Below, piece by piece: positions 23,865-32,850 of a DNA stretch of 38,228 bases. A program made the position numbers and the translations under genes. Under the pieces are notes generated by a model, which worked only from the letters and a program-made list of their open reading frames with translations, ran no database searches and was not told the origin of the DNA. This stretch comes from Hymenobacteraceae bacterium (GTDB lineage: Bacteria; Bacteroidota; Bacteroidia; Cytophagales; Flexibacteraceae): positions 1 to 38,228 of the forward strand of contig CANHCT010000012.1 of assembly GCA_947459175.1 (NCBI GenBank). Reading direction: 5' to 3'. The first letter of the stretch is position 1. Each line of letters starts with the position of its first letter.

Positions 23865-24968
23865 TTAAGAAACAATGGCATTATCTGCTATTTCATTTTC
23901 AATGCCGGCATTTCGGATGGCCACCTGTTGCGCCACATTGCGTGCCAACTCGGAAAATGCCAATGAAATGGGCTCATCCTCATGTATCACAATCGGGATT
24001 CCGGCATCTCCGGCCTCTCTTACAGATTGTACCAGGGGGATTTCCCCCAGGAAGGGCAGTCCGTATTTTTCAGCCAGCATTTTTCCTCCATCCTTCCCGA
24101 AGATGTAATATTTTTTGTCCGGCAGTTCGGGAGGACTGAAGTAGGCCATATTTTCCACAATGCCCAATACGGGCACTTTTATGGGGGTTTGTCCGAACAT
24201 GGAGATGCCTTTGGCGGCATCGGCAAGGGCTACTTTCTGGGGTGTGGTCACCACTACGGCACCGGTCAGGGGTACTGTCTGAACCAGAGTGAGGTGGATG
24301 TCGCTGGTACCCGGAGGCAAATCAATCAGCAGGTAATCGAGTTCGCCCCACATGCAATCGGCAATAAACTGCTTCAAAGCCGAACTCATCATGGGGCCCC
24401 TCCATACCACAGCTGTATCCCCATGGGCAAGAAATCCGATGGACAAGAGCTTGATTCCCAGCCTTTCCACCGGAAGGAGAAAATTCCGGCCTTCGTGCAC
24501 CATCACCCTGGGCTGGGCATCTTCCACACCGAACATGGTGGGAATGCTGGGTCCTGAAATATCGGCATCAATGAGACCAACTTTAGCTCCGTTTGCCGCC
24601 AGGGCAAGGGCCAGATTGCTGGTCAGCGTAGATTTGCCCACGCCGCCTTTGCCCGAAGCTATGGCAATGATGTTTTTTACTTCCGGAAGCAAAGGGCCCT
24701 GAGAACGGGTACTGGTAACTTCAGCATCCATAGAAATTTCTACCCGGATACCGGTTCCGAAGTCTTCTTCCAGTGCTGTCAGGCAGCGTTCTTTTATCAG
24801 CTCCTTGAGCGGGCATGCCGGAGTGGTGAGGCGAACAGTAAATTTGATCAGATTTCCCTCCACTTCAGGATTTCGGATCATACCAAGACTGACCAGGTCT
24901 TTTTTCAGGTCAGGTTCCTCCACCCTTGATAAGGCTTTGAGGACCAAGTCTACATTCAGTTCTTTCAT
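23865..24968 (-). CDS. mrp: Mrp/NBP35-family P-loop ATPase (Fe-S carrier)
   Basis: A 367-residue protein. The N-terminal MIP18/DUF59 domain (about 1-80, with TTPACPLKE) precedes a ParA-like ATPase with deviant Walker A GKGGVGKST (106-114) and DLPPGTSDIHLTL. It is a likely carrier of [4Fe-4S] clusters. The CxxC found in enterobacterial Mrp after 'ENM' is missing here: the segment reads ENMAYFSPPELPDKKYYIFG. From memory this is common in Bacteroidota homologues. ATG 24968 is preferred over the longer frame. First gene of the mrp-nifU-DUF4175-ATPase run; the PKD-protein gene upstream is 57 bases away on the same strand. Confidence 0.93.
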   Translation of the reverse strand: MKELNVDLVLKALSRVEEPDLKKDLVSLGMIRNPEVEGNLIKFTVRLTTPACPLKELIKERCLTALEEDFGTGIRVEISMDAEVTSTRSQGPLLPEVKNIIAIASGKGGVGKSTLTSNLALALAANGAKVGLIDADISGPSIPTMFGVEDAQPRVMVHEGRNFLLPVERLGIKLLSIGFLAHGDTAVVWRGPMMSSALKQFIADCMWGELDYLLIDLPPGTSDIHLTLVQTVPLTGAVVVTTPQKVALADAAKGISMFGQTPIKVPVLGIVENMAYFSPPELPDKKYYIFGKDGGKMLAEKYGLPFLGEIPLVQSVREAGDAGIPIVIHEDEPISLAFSELARNVAQQVAIRNAGIENEIADNAIVS

Positions 24969-25025
24969 ATGGATATGCCTGCAAAACAACCAAAATGATG
25001 CCAATTGGTTTGCCTTTGCAGAAAA

Positions 25026-26366
25026 TTACTCCCGGAAGTTTCCGGCCAAAATCTTTTTGTGCCAGGCGGTCCGGCCATGAATTGCCCGCAGAACATATAT
25101 GCCTGCCGGCAAGGGCATTCCGGGTGTGGCAAGGTTGTGTTCATGCAGATTTGCAGACCTGATTTTTCCCTCGGGCGATATCAATTGCAAGGCATGACAG
25201 TTTTGCAACCAGTCGGGTGCAGAAAATGCCATGTTCTGAAAACCATATATCTGCTCAGGTTTTGAAATCTGAGGGGCTGATGAGGTGGGATCATTGATAA
25301 CCAGATAATTGGTTTTGGTTTCTTCGTCCGTTCCAAAAAAGTTGCCGGCCCTGAGTTTGACGGTGTACAAGCCAGGCTGAGAAAACGATACCACCGGATT
25401 TTTGGAGGTATCGGAAGTTCCGTTTTCATATCCAAGACCAAGAGAAGGACTGAAGGTCCACTGGTATTGGAGTAAATTACCACTCGAGTTGTTCTGAAAC
25501 GAAACAGGTTGGAATACATCAGCAGAAACAGGATTGGCAGAAAAGGCAGCAACAGGGGGAGAAGTTAGGGTGTTGCTGCGGGGAATATCCCGATAACGGA
25601 CCGAGGTGGCTGCAAAATTTCCTCCGATCAGGTTGCCGGTGATTTCCAGAACGGGTATTTTCTGACCATTGGCCAACCATTTGTACTCTACAATTCTGCG
25701 GTTGAATTTAATGGGGAAACCGCTGATATTAAGTGAGTCTGCAGAAAAAATGCTGCTCTTTATTTTGAGACAGTTGAAGGTTCCGAATGGGGTGGTCACG
25801 GTTCCCCAGCCTTCTGCCTCGTTGATGCGATAGCCCACCTGAGAATAAGAACCTAAAGAGGGTAGGTTTATCGTAAATTTAAAACCGGAACTGTCGCGGT
25901 CATTGTATTGCAGGGGAAACTGATAGAGCTTGTCTTTCTCTGTGTAATATGCGGGAAGCGGCACGCCCAGATACCTCAATCCGATTCCCTCCACCTCGTA
26001 TGCAGAGTTAGATTTCTTGTAGAAATTGTAGACATCGGTAAACTGAAATGTGGAAAAACCCAGGGTATCGGCAATTTTTCTTCCGTATTTATTTAAGCCG
26101 AAAAAGAAAAAGGCATAAGGGGTTTGCAATGAGGATTTGTAAGATTCCACATCCTGCGAAGAAGGAGTGAGGGTTGAAAAATCCCAGATTTGATTGGCTC
26201 CGGCAAGGTCAAAGGGAAGGGTGGCTGAAAAGACGCCGTTTGAATACCGCAGGGTATCTCCGGAAGAGGGCATATCGGCCTGTGTGATGGTAATCTGACC
26301 TGCAACCCGATAGCCCAAAAGGCTGAGAGCGGACAGGGTAAAAAGTAGTTTCAAATTGTGGTGCAT
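25026..26366 (-). CDS. Secreted PKD-domain protein with type IX-like tail
   Basis: A 446-residue exported protein. A signal peptide (MHHNLKLLFTLSALSLLGYRVAG, cleaved near 23) is followed by an N-terminal beta-rich domain with DLAGANQIWDFSTL, common in secreted Bacteroidota proteins. A PKD-like domain occupies about 270-360 (PVAAFSANP..VSFQNNSSGNLLQYQWTFSP..PGLYTVKLRAGNFFGTDEETK). The C-terminal about 70 residues end LPAGIYVLRAIHGRTAWHKKILAG, which fits a type IX secretion sorting domain (L.AG.Y.L....G....KK.L). Export through type IX is inferred. It is divergent from the EEP gene, with about 100 bases between the starts. Confidence 0.85.
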   Translation of the reverse strand: MHHNLKLLFTLSALSLLGYRVAGQITITQADMPSSGDTLRYSNGVFSATLPFDLAGANQIWDFSTLTPSSQDVESYKSSLQTPYAFFFFGLNKYGRKIADTLGFSTFQFTDVYNFYKKSNSAYEVEGIGLRYLGVPLPAYYTEKDKLYQFPLQYNDRDSSGFKFTINLPSLGSYSQVGYRINEAEGWGTVTTPFGTFNCLKIKSSIFSADSLNISGFPIKFNRRIVEYKWLANGQKIPVLEITGNLIGGNFAATSVRYRDIPRSNTLTSPPVAAFSANPVSADVFQPVSFQNNSSGNLLQYQWTFSPSLGLGYENGTSDTSKNPVVSFSQPGLYTVKLRAGNFFGTDEETKTNYLVINDPTSSAPQISKPEQIYGFQNMAFSAPDWLQNCHALQLISPEGKIRSANLHEHNLATPGMPLPAGIYVLRAIHGRTAWHKKILAGNFRE

Positions 26367-26466
26367 AAAATCAAAGACCAAATGTGAGAAATTTGTATAA
26401 AATCCTAAATGTGGCCTCATGGAATTTCTTTGGCCCCGATCGGGGAAAAATCAGCAAATTGCCCGC

Positions 26467-27759
26467 ATGAAAATGGCCCTTTTGCTTTTTGGTACTGTGT
26501 TAACTCTTTGTTTTCAGTTTCCCTCTCAGGCGCAGACCGATACCCTTTCGGTAATGTTTTACAATCTGACCAATTACGGCAATGTCGTGTCAGGTTGTAC
26601 CAATACCAACAATGGCATTTCCATAAAAAACCCTGAATTTAAGGTGATTATGAAATATACTATGCCCGATTTACTTGGCGTATGCGAGATGAACACCAAT
26701 CCCGCTGTGGCCGGTGGTTTTCTGAGCAATGTGCTGAATACCGATGGAACAACGCATTATGCCAAATCGGCCTTTGTGGCAGAGCCCTCCGGAACCCTGA
26801 CCAGCGTTTTGTACTACAACACCAACAAACTGGTGCTCAAAAATCAGTCTGCAGCACAAACGATTTACCGCCTTACCCATCATTTCCGTCTCTACCTCAA
26901 AACGGCCGCCCTCAGCCAGGGCGATACCATCTGGATTAATGCCCTGGTTTGCCATCTGAAGGCTGGCAATACATCTGCTGACCGGACAGACCGCGCCAAC
27001 ATGACCGCCACCATCCGCAATTTTGTAAATGCATTTCCCAAAAAGGAGAACTGCCTGATAATGGGGGATTTCAATGTGTATACGAGTACAGAAACCGGAT
27101 TTCAAAACCTGATATTACCCGGAACCAATGCTGCCTACCAGTTTCTGGATCCGGTTAACCGGATTGGAAGCTGGACCTCAAATTCTTCTTTTGCCAATGT
27201 TCACACCCAATGCCCCAGTTTAAACAGCAACGGCTGTTTCAGTGGTGGCGGGCTCGACGATCGCTTTGATTTCATTCTCATGAACCGGCATTTGCTGAAT
27301 GACTCAGCGAAATTAGGATATATTTCAGGCACTTATCGGGCCATCGGAAACGACGGATTGCATTACAATCAAAGCATCAATTCGGGTACAAACAACTCGG
27401 CTCCTGCCGCTGTCATCAATTCTCTTTTCAAAGTCTCCGATCACCTGCCGGTGTATGCCCGGTTGCGGGTCAGCGGCACCTTTGTGGATTCCCGCCCTTT
27501 CCAAAGTCAAATGTCAGATTGGAAAATCTATGAACGGGAGCATATGCTGGTGCTGGAATCCGGAGAAGCAGAGGAAGCAGAGGAAATATGCGCTTTTACT
27601 CCCGAAGGCAGAACCCGAAAGATTATTCGGAATTTTGAGCGCAGAGAAAACCGGCTTTTTATGCCTTTGCCCGGAACCGGATTGATGTGGCTGCAGATAA
27701 AAATGCGTACGGGCAAGGTAAAAACCCTGAAGTGGGCCTGCCGTGGACAAATGAATTAA
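26467..27759 (+). CDS. Secreted endonuclease/exonuclease/phosphatase-family protein
   Basis: A 430-residue EEP-fold hydrolase with a signal peptide (MKMALLLFGTVLTLCFQFPSQA). The active-site motifs are in order: FYNLTNYG (31-38), catalytic E74 in LLGVCEMN, HLKAG, MGDFNVY, DDRFDFILMN and the closing SDHLPVY. The C-terminal part (MSDWKIYEREHMLVLESGEA..LMWLQIKMRTGKVKTLKW) resembles a degenerate type IX sorting domain. Such enzymes hydrolyse DNA, phospholipids or phosphoesters outside the cell. ATG 26467 gives the signal peptide; the longer frame from 26419 overlaps the divergent gene's upstream region. It converges with the next gene with an 8-base gap. Confidence 0.88.
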   Translation: MKMALLLFGTVLTLCFQFPSQAQTDTLSVMFYNLTNYGNVVSGCTNTNNGISIKNPEFKVIMKYTMPDLLGVCEMNTNPAVAGGFLSNVLNTDGTTHYAKSAFVAEPSGTLTSVLYYNTNKLVLKNQSAAQTIYRLTHHFRLYLKTAALSQGDTIWINALVCHLKAGNTSADRTDRANMTATIRNFVNAFPKKENCLIMGDFNVYTSTETGFQNLILPGTNAAYQFLDPVNRIGSWTSNSSFANVHTQCPSLNSNGCFSGGGLDDRFDFILMNRHLLNDSAKLGYISGTYRAIGNDGLHYNQSINSGTNNSAPAAVINSLFKVSDHLPVYARLRVSGTFVDSRPFQSQMSDWKIYEREHMLVLESGEAEEAEEICAFTPEGRTRKIIRNFERRENRLFMPLPGTGLMWLQIKMRTGKVKTLKWACRGQMN

Positions 27760-27772
27760 GAAACTTCTTAAT
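27755..27772. terminator. Palindrome over two convergent stop codons
   Basis: ATTAAGAA-AC-TTCTTAAT contains the TAA of the EEP gene (27757-27759) and the stop of the minus-strand gene (27768-27770). A hairpin of about 7 bp could form on either strand. There is no GC clamp or T-run, so it may simply reflect two mirrored stop codons. Confidence 0.25.
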
Positions 27773-28220
27773 AATACAACTCAAACTTATTTGCCCTGAT
27801 TAACTCGGGGAATACCGCAACCAATCGCGGAATCAGGAAAAAGCAGAAAACTGCAAAAAAGCCAAACAATAAAAATAAAGCTGCAAAAAAATAAGGGGCT
27901 TCAGAACCCGATTCCAGCATATTGGTATGTTCAGCTCTGATTTTTAGGTCTTCAATTTTTCTGAGGAAAAGGCCGCCCATAAGAAAGAAGGAAACCATAA
28001 CGAAAAGATAGACGAGCCCGAGAAAAAAAATAAAGTCTTCTGTTGTTGAAAGGCCAGGAAATACCCATGCTAAGATTGCAACAAACGCAAAGAAAAATTC
28101 GAGGCTTGTAATGCGGGCGCAGGTGCTGGAGTAGTGCGCTTCCCGGAAATCATTAAGTCGAACCGAAATGGTGTAGTTGAGTTTCAACAAAAATTTCAAT
28201 ATTAAATCAATGAGAACCAT
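27768..28220 (-). CDS. Small integral membrane protein, unknown
   Basis: A 150-residue protein with three clear hydrophobic helices: near 40-58 (LEFFFAFVAILAWVFPG), 62-85 (DFIFFLGLVYLFVMVSFFLMGGLFL) and 109-133 (YFFAALFLLFGFFAVFCFFLIP). The N-terminal region (SVRLNDFREAHYSSTCARI) is charged and predicted cytoplasmic. I do not recognise a family. The hydrophobic pattern and the tight fit against the convergent EEP gene support a real gene. Start ATG 28220. Confidence 0.65.
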   Translation of the reverse strand: MVLIDLILKFLLKLNYTISVRLNDFREAHYSSTCARITSLEFFFAFVAILAWVFPGLSTTEDFIFFLGLVYLFVMVSFFLMGGLFLRKIEDLKIRAEHTNMLESGSEAPYFFAALFLLFGFFAVFCFFLIPRLVAVFPELIRANKFELYY

Positions 28221-28853
28221 GCTGTTTAAGAAAAGGAAAAGCTATTTCCGGTTTCAGGTTATTTATCTGTTCTCCGAACATAGTGCTTGAAAAAATAAAA
28301 TGGACGGCAGACGGGTATCACCACATCAAATCCAAAACTCTTTCAAAAGTTGAATTGAGAAAAGTGCAGGCAAAGCTAAGAAGAAAAAAATATTTTAAGA
28401 ATTTGACAATTCGGTTTCAGGTTCTGCCTCATTGGCGTGTCGGAAACACCGGGGATTTAAATTATTGATTTCACATTGGTTCTTTTTCCTGGCCTTAAGG
28501 GAAAATTTTGTTTGATTATCAGGCCTGAGTCTCATGCGGATCAGGCATTATCAGAATGTATACTTTATTAGCGAAATTGTCATTTTTTAAGTATAAAATC
28601 AAATAAAATTAAAGTTCATAGACCAAATTTTGGTTTTTCTAAAACAATGAACAGAGGTTTTCTTTTCCGGCCGTGCAGCCGAAAATCAGATATTTCCCTG
28701 TTCTCCTTCAGGTTTCAAGTATGCAAAATGGTTTTGAAAGGAAGGCTTTATCAGACTGAAGAAAGGAAAAAACATGCTTAAATTTATTGAATCCGGTTTT
28801 CGACCAGTTGTCGAATACATCCTTTTAAATTCCGTTTCAAACACCCAATTCGT
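28221..28853. other. AT-rich gene-free stretch
   Basis: About 630 bases between two minus-strand genes. A 61-codon plus-strand frame (28283-28468) is Lys-rich with no family features. Small palindromes are seen: TCAGGCCTGA near 28519 and ACCAAATTTTGGT near 28622, the latter followed by TTTTTC. It may hold the leader of the gene at 27768-28220 and decayed sequence; nothing firm is supported. Confidence 0.4.
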
Positions 28854-29528
28854 TCACTGCTTATCCTTGTCCAGATTCAGTTTGTACCGGAGGGAAAACT
28901 GCAGAACATTATTGAACATGCCTCCTCTGGGCCCAATCACATTGGAAATGCCTATGGTTGTCAGATTGCCCTTATTTACTGAAATAATGGAGTAACTCCA
29001 GCGCCCCTGCAGCCAGATATTGTCGAAAATCTCATATTCCAATCCGGTAAGGAACTGATAATCCATTCTTTTGAAATAGGGGGAAGCATCATAAGGCTCT
29101 GCGTTGGTTCCATTGTCAATTTCGCCGCTAATCAGGTAATTGAAAGAGAGTCCCGCCAGAGCCCCGAATCTGTCCCTGACCTTATAGCCGGCAATCACCG
29201 GAATCTCGATATAGCGCAATTTATATTTGATTGGGGCCAGTCCCAACTCAGTTATCTGATCCAAAGTCACCTGGCTTCCTTTCCCGGAATACAAAAATTC
29301 CGGACCTACACTCCAATGCTCATCTATTTTAAAAGAAGCACCGAAACCAGCCAAAAGCCCGGCTCTGTTGAATCCGCTGAAACCGTCACCGTCTATCTGG
29401 GCACCATTGATTCCTGCAATGATGTTGCCTGTAAAACGCTGGGCTTTGGACTCCTGAGATAAATTAAGCAGAGACAAGGCAAACAGACAGGCAACTTTCA
29501 GGATTTTGGCAAAATGCATATTTTTCAT
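28854..29528 (-). CDS. Porin-family beta-barrel outer-membrane protein
   Basis: A 224-residue protein of the outer-membrane beta-barrel family typical of Bacteroidota (OMP_b-brl_2/PorT-like). A signal peptide runs MKNMHFAKILKVACLFALSL and ends near SKAQ. Strand features include NIIAGINGAQIDGDGF, GFGASFKIDEHWSVGPEFLYSGKGS, LRYIEIPVIAGYKV and FGALAGLSFNYLISGEI. The end LQFSLRYKLNLDKDKQ carries extra charged residues past the last strand. ATG 29528 is preferred; ATG 29519 and the longer frame from 29555 are alternatives. It is divergent from the GT2 gene, with a 125-base shared upstream region. Confidence 0.88.
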   Translation of the reverse strand: MKNMHFAKILKVACLFALSLLNLSQESKAQRFTGNIIAGINGAQIDGDGFSGFNRAGLLAGFGASFKIDEHWSVGPEFLYSGKGSQVTLDQITELGLAPIKYKLRYIEIPVIAGYKVRDRFGALAGLSFNYLISGEIDNGTNAEPYDASPYFKRMDYQFLTGLEYEIFDNIWLQGRWSYSIISVNKGNLTTIGISNVIGPRGGMFNNVLQFSLRYKLNLDKDKQ

Positions 29529-29653
29529 CAGGACAATAATCGAAATTTGAAACACAAATTAAGGGGATTCATCCAAGCCCCGCAGTGCATTAAGAATAAT
29601 TTAATTGATTTGCACACTCAAAAATTCTTATCCGGTGTTTTCCGGAAAAACAG

Positions 29654-30589
29654 ATGCCAAAGTTATCCATCATTATTCCTTGTTATTACAATGAGGGAAA
29701 TATTCCGGTAACAACCGCCGAATTGCTCAGGAATGAGTCCAACCTTCCCTCGGGGCTAGAATTCGAATATGTCATGGTAGATGATGGTTCCAAGGACGGA
29801 ACGCTTTCGGAACTACTGAAATTTGAGGCGGCCAATCCCGGAAAAGTAAAAGTAGTGAAGCTGGTGGCCAACTATGGCTCCTACAATGCCATTGTGGCCG
29901 GAATGCAAGTAGCTACCGGCGACTGCAATGTGGTGATTACTGCCGACTTGCAGGATCCGCCGGAGTTGATGGCCAAAATGTACAGTTACTGGACAAGCGG
30001 AATGAAGTTGGTGATTGCCAACAGAAAAGAGAGAAAGGAAGGCTTCTTTAAAGATTTGTTTGCCTCCACCTTTCAGTTTCTCATGAAGAATTTTGCCCTG
30101 GAAAATCTTCCCGAAGGCGGCTTTGACTATGTGTTGTTCGACCGAATGATTCGGGAAGAAATTGTGCGTATGCAGGAAAAAAACACCAATAGTCTTTACC
30201 TGATGCTGGCTTTGGGATTCGACTATGTAAGCATTCCCTACACCAGAAAAGAAAGGGCAATCGGCAAGAGCCGGTGGACACTGAAAAAGAAACTCAAGTT
30301 GTTTGTAGATTCTTTTGTTTCGTTTTCTTTTCTGCCCATCCGTGCCATTACATCTATTGGTTTTCTTTTGGGATTTTTGGCTCTTTGTTACGGGCTCTTT
30401 GTAGCTTTTGCCAAAGTTACCGGCCTGGTCAGTAATCAGGGTTGGAGCAGTACAATGCTTGTATTGTTGTTTGTTTCTTCATTTCAAATGATATCAATCG
30501 GTATTTTGGGCGAATACCTTTGGCGTACTTTGGATGCAAGCCGAAAGCGGCCCAACTATCTCATTGACAAGGTTTATCACCAATCCTGA
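29654..30589 (+). CDS. GT2 glycosyltransferase with C-terminal membrane helices
   Basis: A 311-residue polyprenyl-phosphate-type glycosyltransferase (DPM1/ArnC/GtrB-like). The GT-A nucleotide-sugar site is visible as SIIIPCYYNEG (5-15), VDDGSKDG (42-49) and TADLQDPPE (96-104). The segment KERAIGKSRWTLKKKLKLFVDS precedes two transmembrane helices (about 230-255 and 268-292), typical of enzymes that transfer a sugar to undecaprenyl phosphate. The next gene follows at once and encodes a multi-span transferase that could use such a lipid-linked sugar. First gene of a three-gene run. Confidence 0.92.
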   Translation: MPKLSIIIPCYYNEGNIPVTTAELLRNESNLPSGLEFEYVMVDDGSKDGTLSELLKFEAANPGKVKVVKLVANYGSYNAIVAGMQVATGDCNVVITADLQDPPELMAKMYSYWTSGMKLVIANRKERKEGFFKDLFASTFQFLMKNFALENLPEGGFDYVLFDRMIREEIVRMQEKNTNSLYLMLALGFDYVSIPYTRKERAIGKSRWTLKKKLKLFVDSFVSFSFLPIRAITSIGFLLGFLALCYGLFVAFAKVTGLVSNQGWSSTMLVLLFVSSFQMISIGILGEYLWRTLDASRKRPNYLIDKVYHQS

Positions 30590-30590
30590 A

Positions 30591-32078
30591 GTGAAATTCC
30601 TGAAAGAAAAACCTCTTCTGGTACTTGCTGCAGGCTTTCTGTTTCTTTTCCATTTATTTTCCCTTTCTATTAGTCCTCTTCCCTGGTTCGATGAAACATA
30701 TTTTGCCAGTATGGCGATGCACTTTTCCGAAACCGGCGAATTCATGGCTCCCATCGGGCCGCTCATTGATTATTATTATCCCCAGTCCAAGGCGTATGGT
30801 CCGGGCTATTTCCTCGTCCTTTCCGGAATAATCCGGACTTTTGGTTTGGGAATAACCCAGATTCGTTTCCCCGGACTTGCGTTTGGTTTCCTTTTCGTTT
30901 TTGTTGTATTTAAAATACTTCAGCAACAAAAGGTTTCGTTTCGCCTGTCGGTCGCAGCCGCAGTTTTGCTCGTTTTTGATGTCATTTTTGTTCAAAGCAT
31001 TCACTCCGCCCGAATGGACTCCATGGCACTTTTTTTTGCCGGATCGGGCATTTTTTTCGAACTAAGGGCACTGAAAACAAAACGGTTATATGATTTCGTC
31101 TATTGCGGAATTGCTTTTGGTCTGGCCCTGCTCACCACCCCAAGGATTGCGGTTTGCCTTATCGGACCCTGTCTCGTGTTATTGGGTTATTTTATAAAAG
31201 ACCTGAGCCCAAAATCGTTTTTGCAAGGTTTTATTGTTTTGATGTCTGTTGCGCTTCTGTATTCCATATGGGTTTTTTGGGGTTTCGGAGGCTATTCTGA
31301 AGCATGGCAATATTTTTTTGGTAAACCCCGCGAAGTTATTGCTGCTCAGAATCTTGCAGATAGTTATATCGGGGGAAATCTTTTTTTACCGGTGTTTCAA
31401 AAACCATCCATTGCACTTGCCATAATATTGGCATTAGCAGGTCTGTTGAATGCCAAAATTCGACGGCATCCCCTTTTTCTGATATGCCTGATCAATATTC
31501 CGGCTTTTTATCTTCTGGTGGCAGATACCGGCATCTATTCCATTCTGAATATGCCTTTCGTATACCTCCTCATGGCTTTGAGCCTGAAGGAAATTTCTTT
31601 GCCGGGAAAATTAAATCCACTTTGGGTTCTTATTCCCGTATTCCTGATAAACTTTGGAATTTTTTGTGTTAAAAACTTGATAGTGTGGACCTTTGCCAAC
31701 CAAAGAAATGCTGAAACAGTACTTACTGAAGTAAAAAAACGGATTCCAAAAGGCAGCAGGGTTATTGGTGACGATTGCTTCTTTTATGTCATAGTACAAT
31801 CCGGAAGCGATTTCCAATATTTGGAAAGGGGTTCTCATACTCCGATGCGTCGTGAATACCATCTGAATCAATTTAAATTCAACTATATAATCGTTCAGGA
31901 CCCGCCCCAAAGTGCAAAAGAATTTGGATTGTATGCAAAGTTTATTCCAATGAGGCCTGTTGGATACATCACCATGAAACCAAATTCAGCCTTTGGTAAT
32001 TTTCTGGAATCCATATTGAAACGGTTCAGCTTCAAGATACCGCCGGGCTACAAAGGGACCATTTACAAGAGGCTATGA
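30591..32078 (+). CDS. Multi-span glycosyltransferase, GT39/ArnT-like
   Basis: A 495-residue membrane protein with about ten hydrophobic helices and a polar C-terminal domain after about 370 (NAETVLTEVKKRIPKGSRVIGDD). The first extracytoplasmic loop has the Asp-Glu pair PWFDETYF (D34, E35), the catalytic signature of PMT/ArnT-like GT-C enzymes that use lipid-linked sugars. A second loop has DYYYPQSKAYGPGYF. A GTG at 30591, right after the GT2 stop, gives the start VKFLKEKPLL; an ATG at 30534 would overlap GT2 by 56 bases. The acceptor is unknown (lipid, protein or polysaccharide). Overlaps the SGNH gene by 4 bases. Confidence 0.82.
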   Translation: MKFLKEKPLLVLAAGFLFLFHLFSLSISPLPWFDETYFASMAMHFSETGEFMAPIGPLIDYYYPQSKAYGPGYFLVLSGIIRTFGLGITQIRFPGLAFGFLFVFVVFKILQQQKVSFRLSVAAAVLLVFDVIFVQSIHSARMDSMALFFAGSGIFFELRALKTKRLYDFVYCGIAFGLALLTTPRIAVCLIGPCLVLLGYFIKDLSPKSFLQGFIVLMSVALLYSIWVFWGFGGYSEAWQYFFGKPREVIAAQNLADSYIGGNLFLPVFQKPSIALAIILALAGLLNAKIRRHPLFLICLINIPAFYLLVADTGIYSILNMPFVYLLMALSLKEISLPGKLNPLWVLIPVFLINFGIFCVKNLIVWTFANQRNAETVLTEVKKRIPKGSRVIGDDCFFYVIVQSGSDFQYLERGSHTPMRREYHLNQFKFNYIIVQDPPQSAKEFGLYAKFIPMRPVGYITMKPNSAFGNFLESILKRFSFKIPPGYKGTIYKRL

Positions 32079-32752
32079 AAAGGTGGATCTTGTTCTTACT
32101 GGCAGCTTCGGCTGTGGCAGGGCTTTTTCTTTTCCGGTATCTGGATTTGGGAGAAAGAATCCGGGTTTATTTTCTGACACCCCCCTTCGGAAAGAACTGG
32201 CAGAATGAAATAACGAAGCAAAAATACTTGTATACAGGCACTTACGATTGGGTTTTTCTCGGCGATTCGCACATGGAGCAGTGTGAATGGCAGGAGCTGT
32301 TTTCTCAAAAAAAAGTTTCCAACCGCGGCATCGGGGGAGAAACGACAAACGCCCTGCTCGTAAGGCTTGATGCTGCCGTAAAACCCGGAACTCAATGGGT
32401 GATGCTGCAAATCGGAATCAATGACTTGCTCTCCGGCCGCGATACGGCAGATATCCTCAGAGATTACCAAACCATACTGGAGCGCCTGAAATCCAAAAAA
32501 GTGAAATCCGTTTGTACGCTTCCTTTTTATACCCGCTATCGCCCTGAAGTGGAATCCGAACAGACAGGCATGAATTTAAGAATGAAAGAAATGATTGAAA
32601 AACAGGGGTTTATCTGTCTGAATCTGAATCCCGTCTTTGCGCCGGACCATAAAATGCTGTTGAAATTCTCCTCCGATGGTGTCCACCTCAATGCAGAAGG
32701 CTACCGCATTTGGGCCGATAGTCTTCAGGCCCTCGCAGGAAAGTTGCCCTGA
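32075..32752 (+). CDS. SGNH/GDSL hydrolase, membrane-anchored
   Basis: A 225-residue esterase/lipase-fold enzyme. An N-terminal signal anchor (KRWILFLLAASAVAGLFLF, 2-20) places it in the periplasm. All four SGNH blocks are present: FLGDSHME (S65), RGIGGET (84-90, G88), GIND (114-117) and DGVHLN near the C-terminus with the Asp-His pair. Likely reactions are deacetylation or ester hydrolysis of a glycan or lipid. The ATG overlaps the glycosyltransferase stop as ATGA, so it is coupled to the GT pair and may trim or modify their product. Confidence 0.9.
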   Translation: MKRWILFLLAASAVAGLFLFRYLDLGERIRVYFLTPPFGKNWQNEITKQKYLYTGTYDWVFLGDSHMEQCEWQELFSQKKVSNRGIGGETTNALLVRLDAAVKPGTQWVMLQIGINDLLSGRDTADILRDYQTILERLKSKKVKSVCTLPFYTRYRPEVESEQTGMNLRMKEMIEKQGFICLNLNPVFAPDHKMLLKFSSDGVHLNAEGYRIWADSLQALAGKLP

Positions 32753-32850
32753 ATCCAAAGCCCGATGGCATAAAACATGGCAACGCAGGCTGAAATGCCT
32801 GGTTCCAAACACTTTGGTAATCAGTACTTAGGAAAATAAATTGTCACGCT

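Noticed and set aside
28283-28468. 61-residue Lys-rich frame on the plus strand
   Set aside because: It has no recognisable features, no promoter box and a composition expected in an AT-rich spacer. Left as unassigned sequence.
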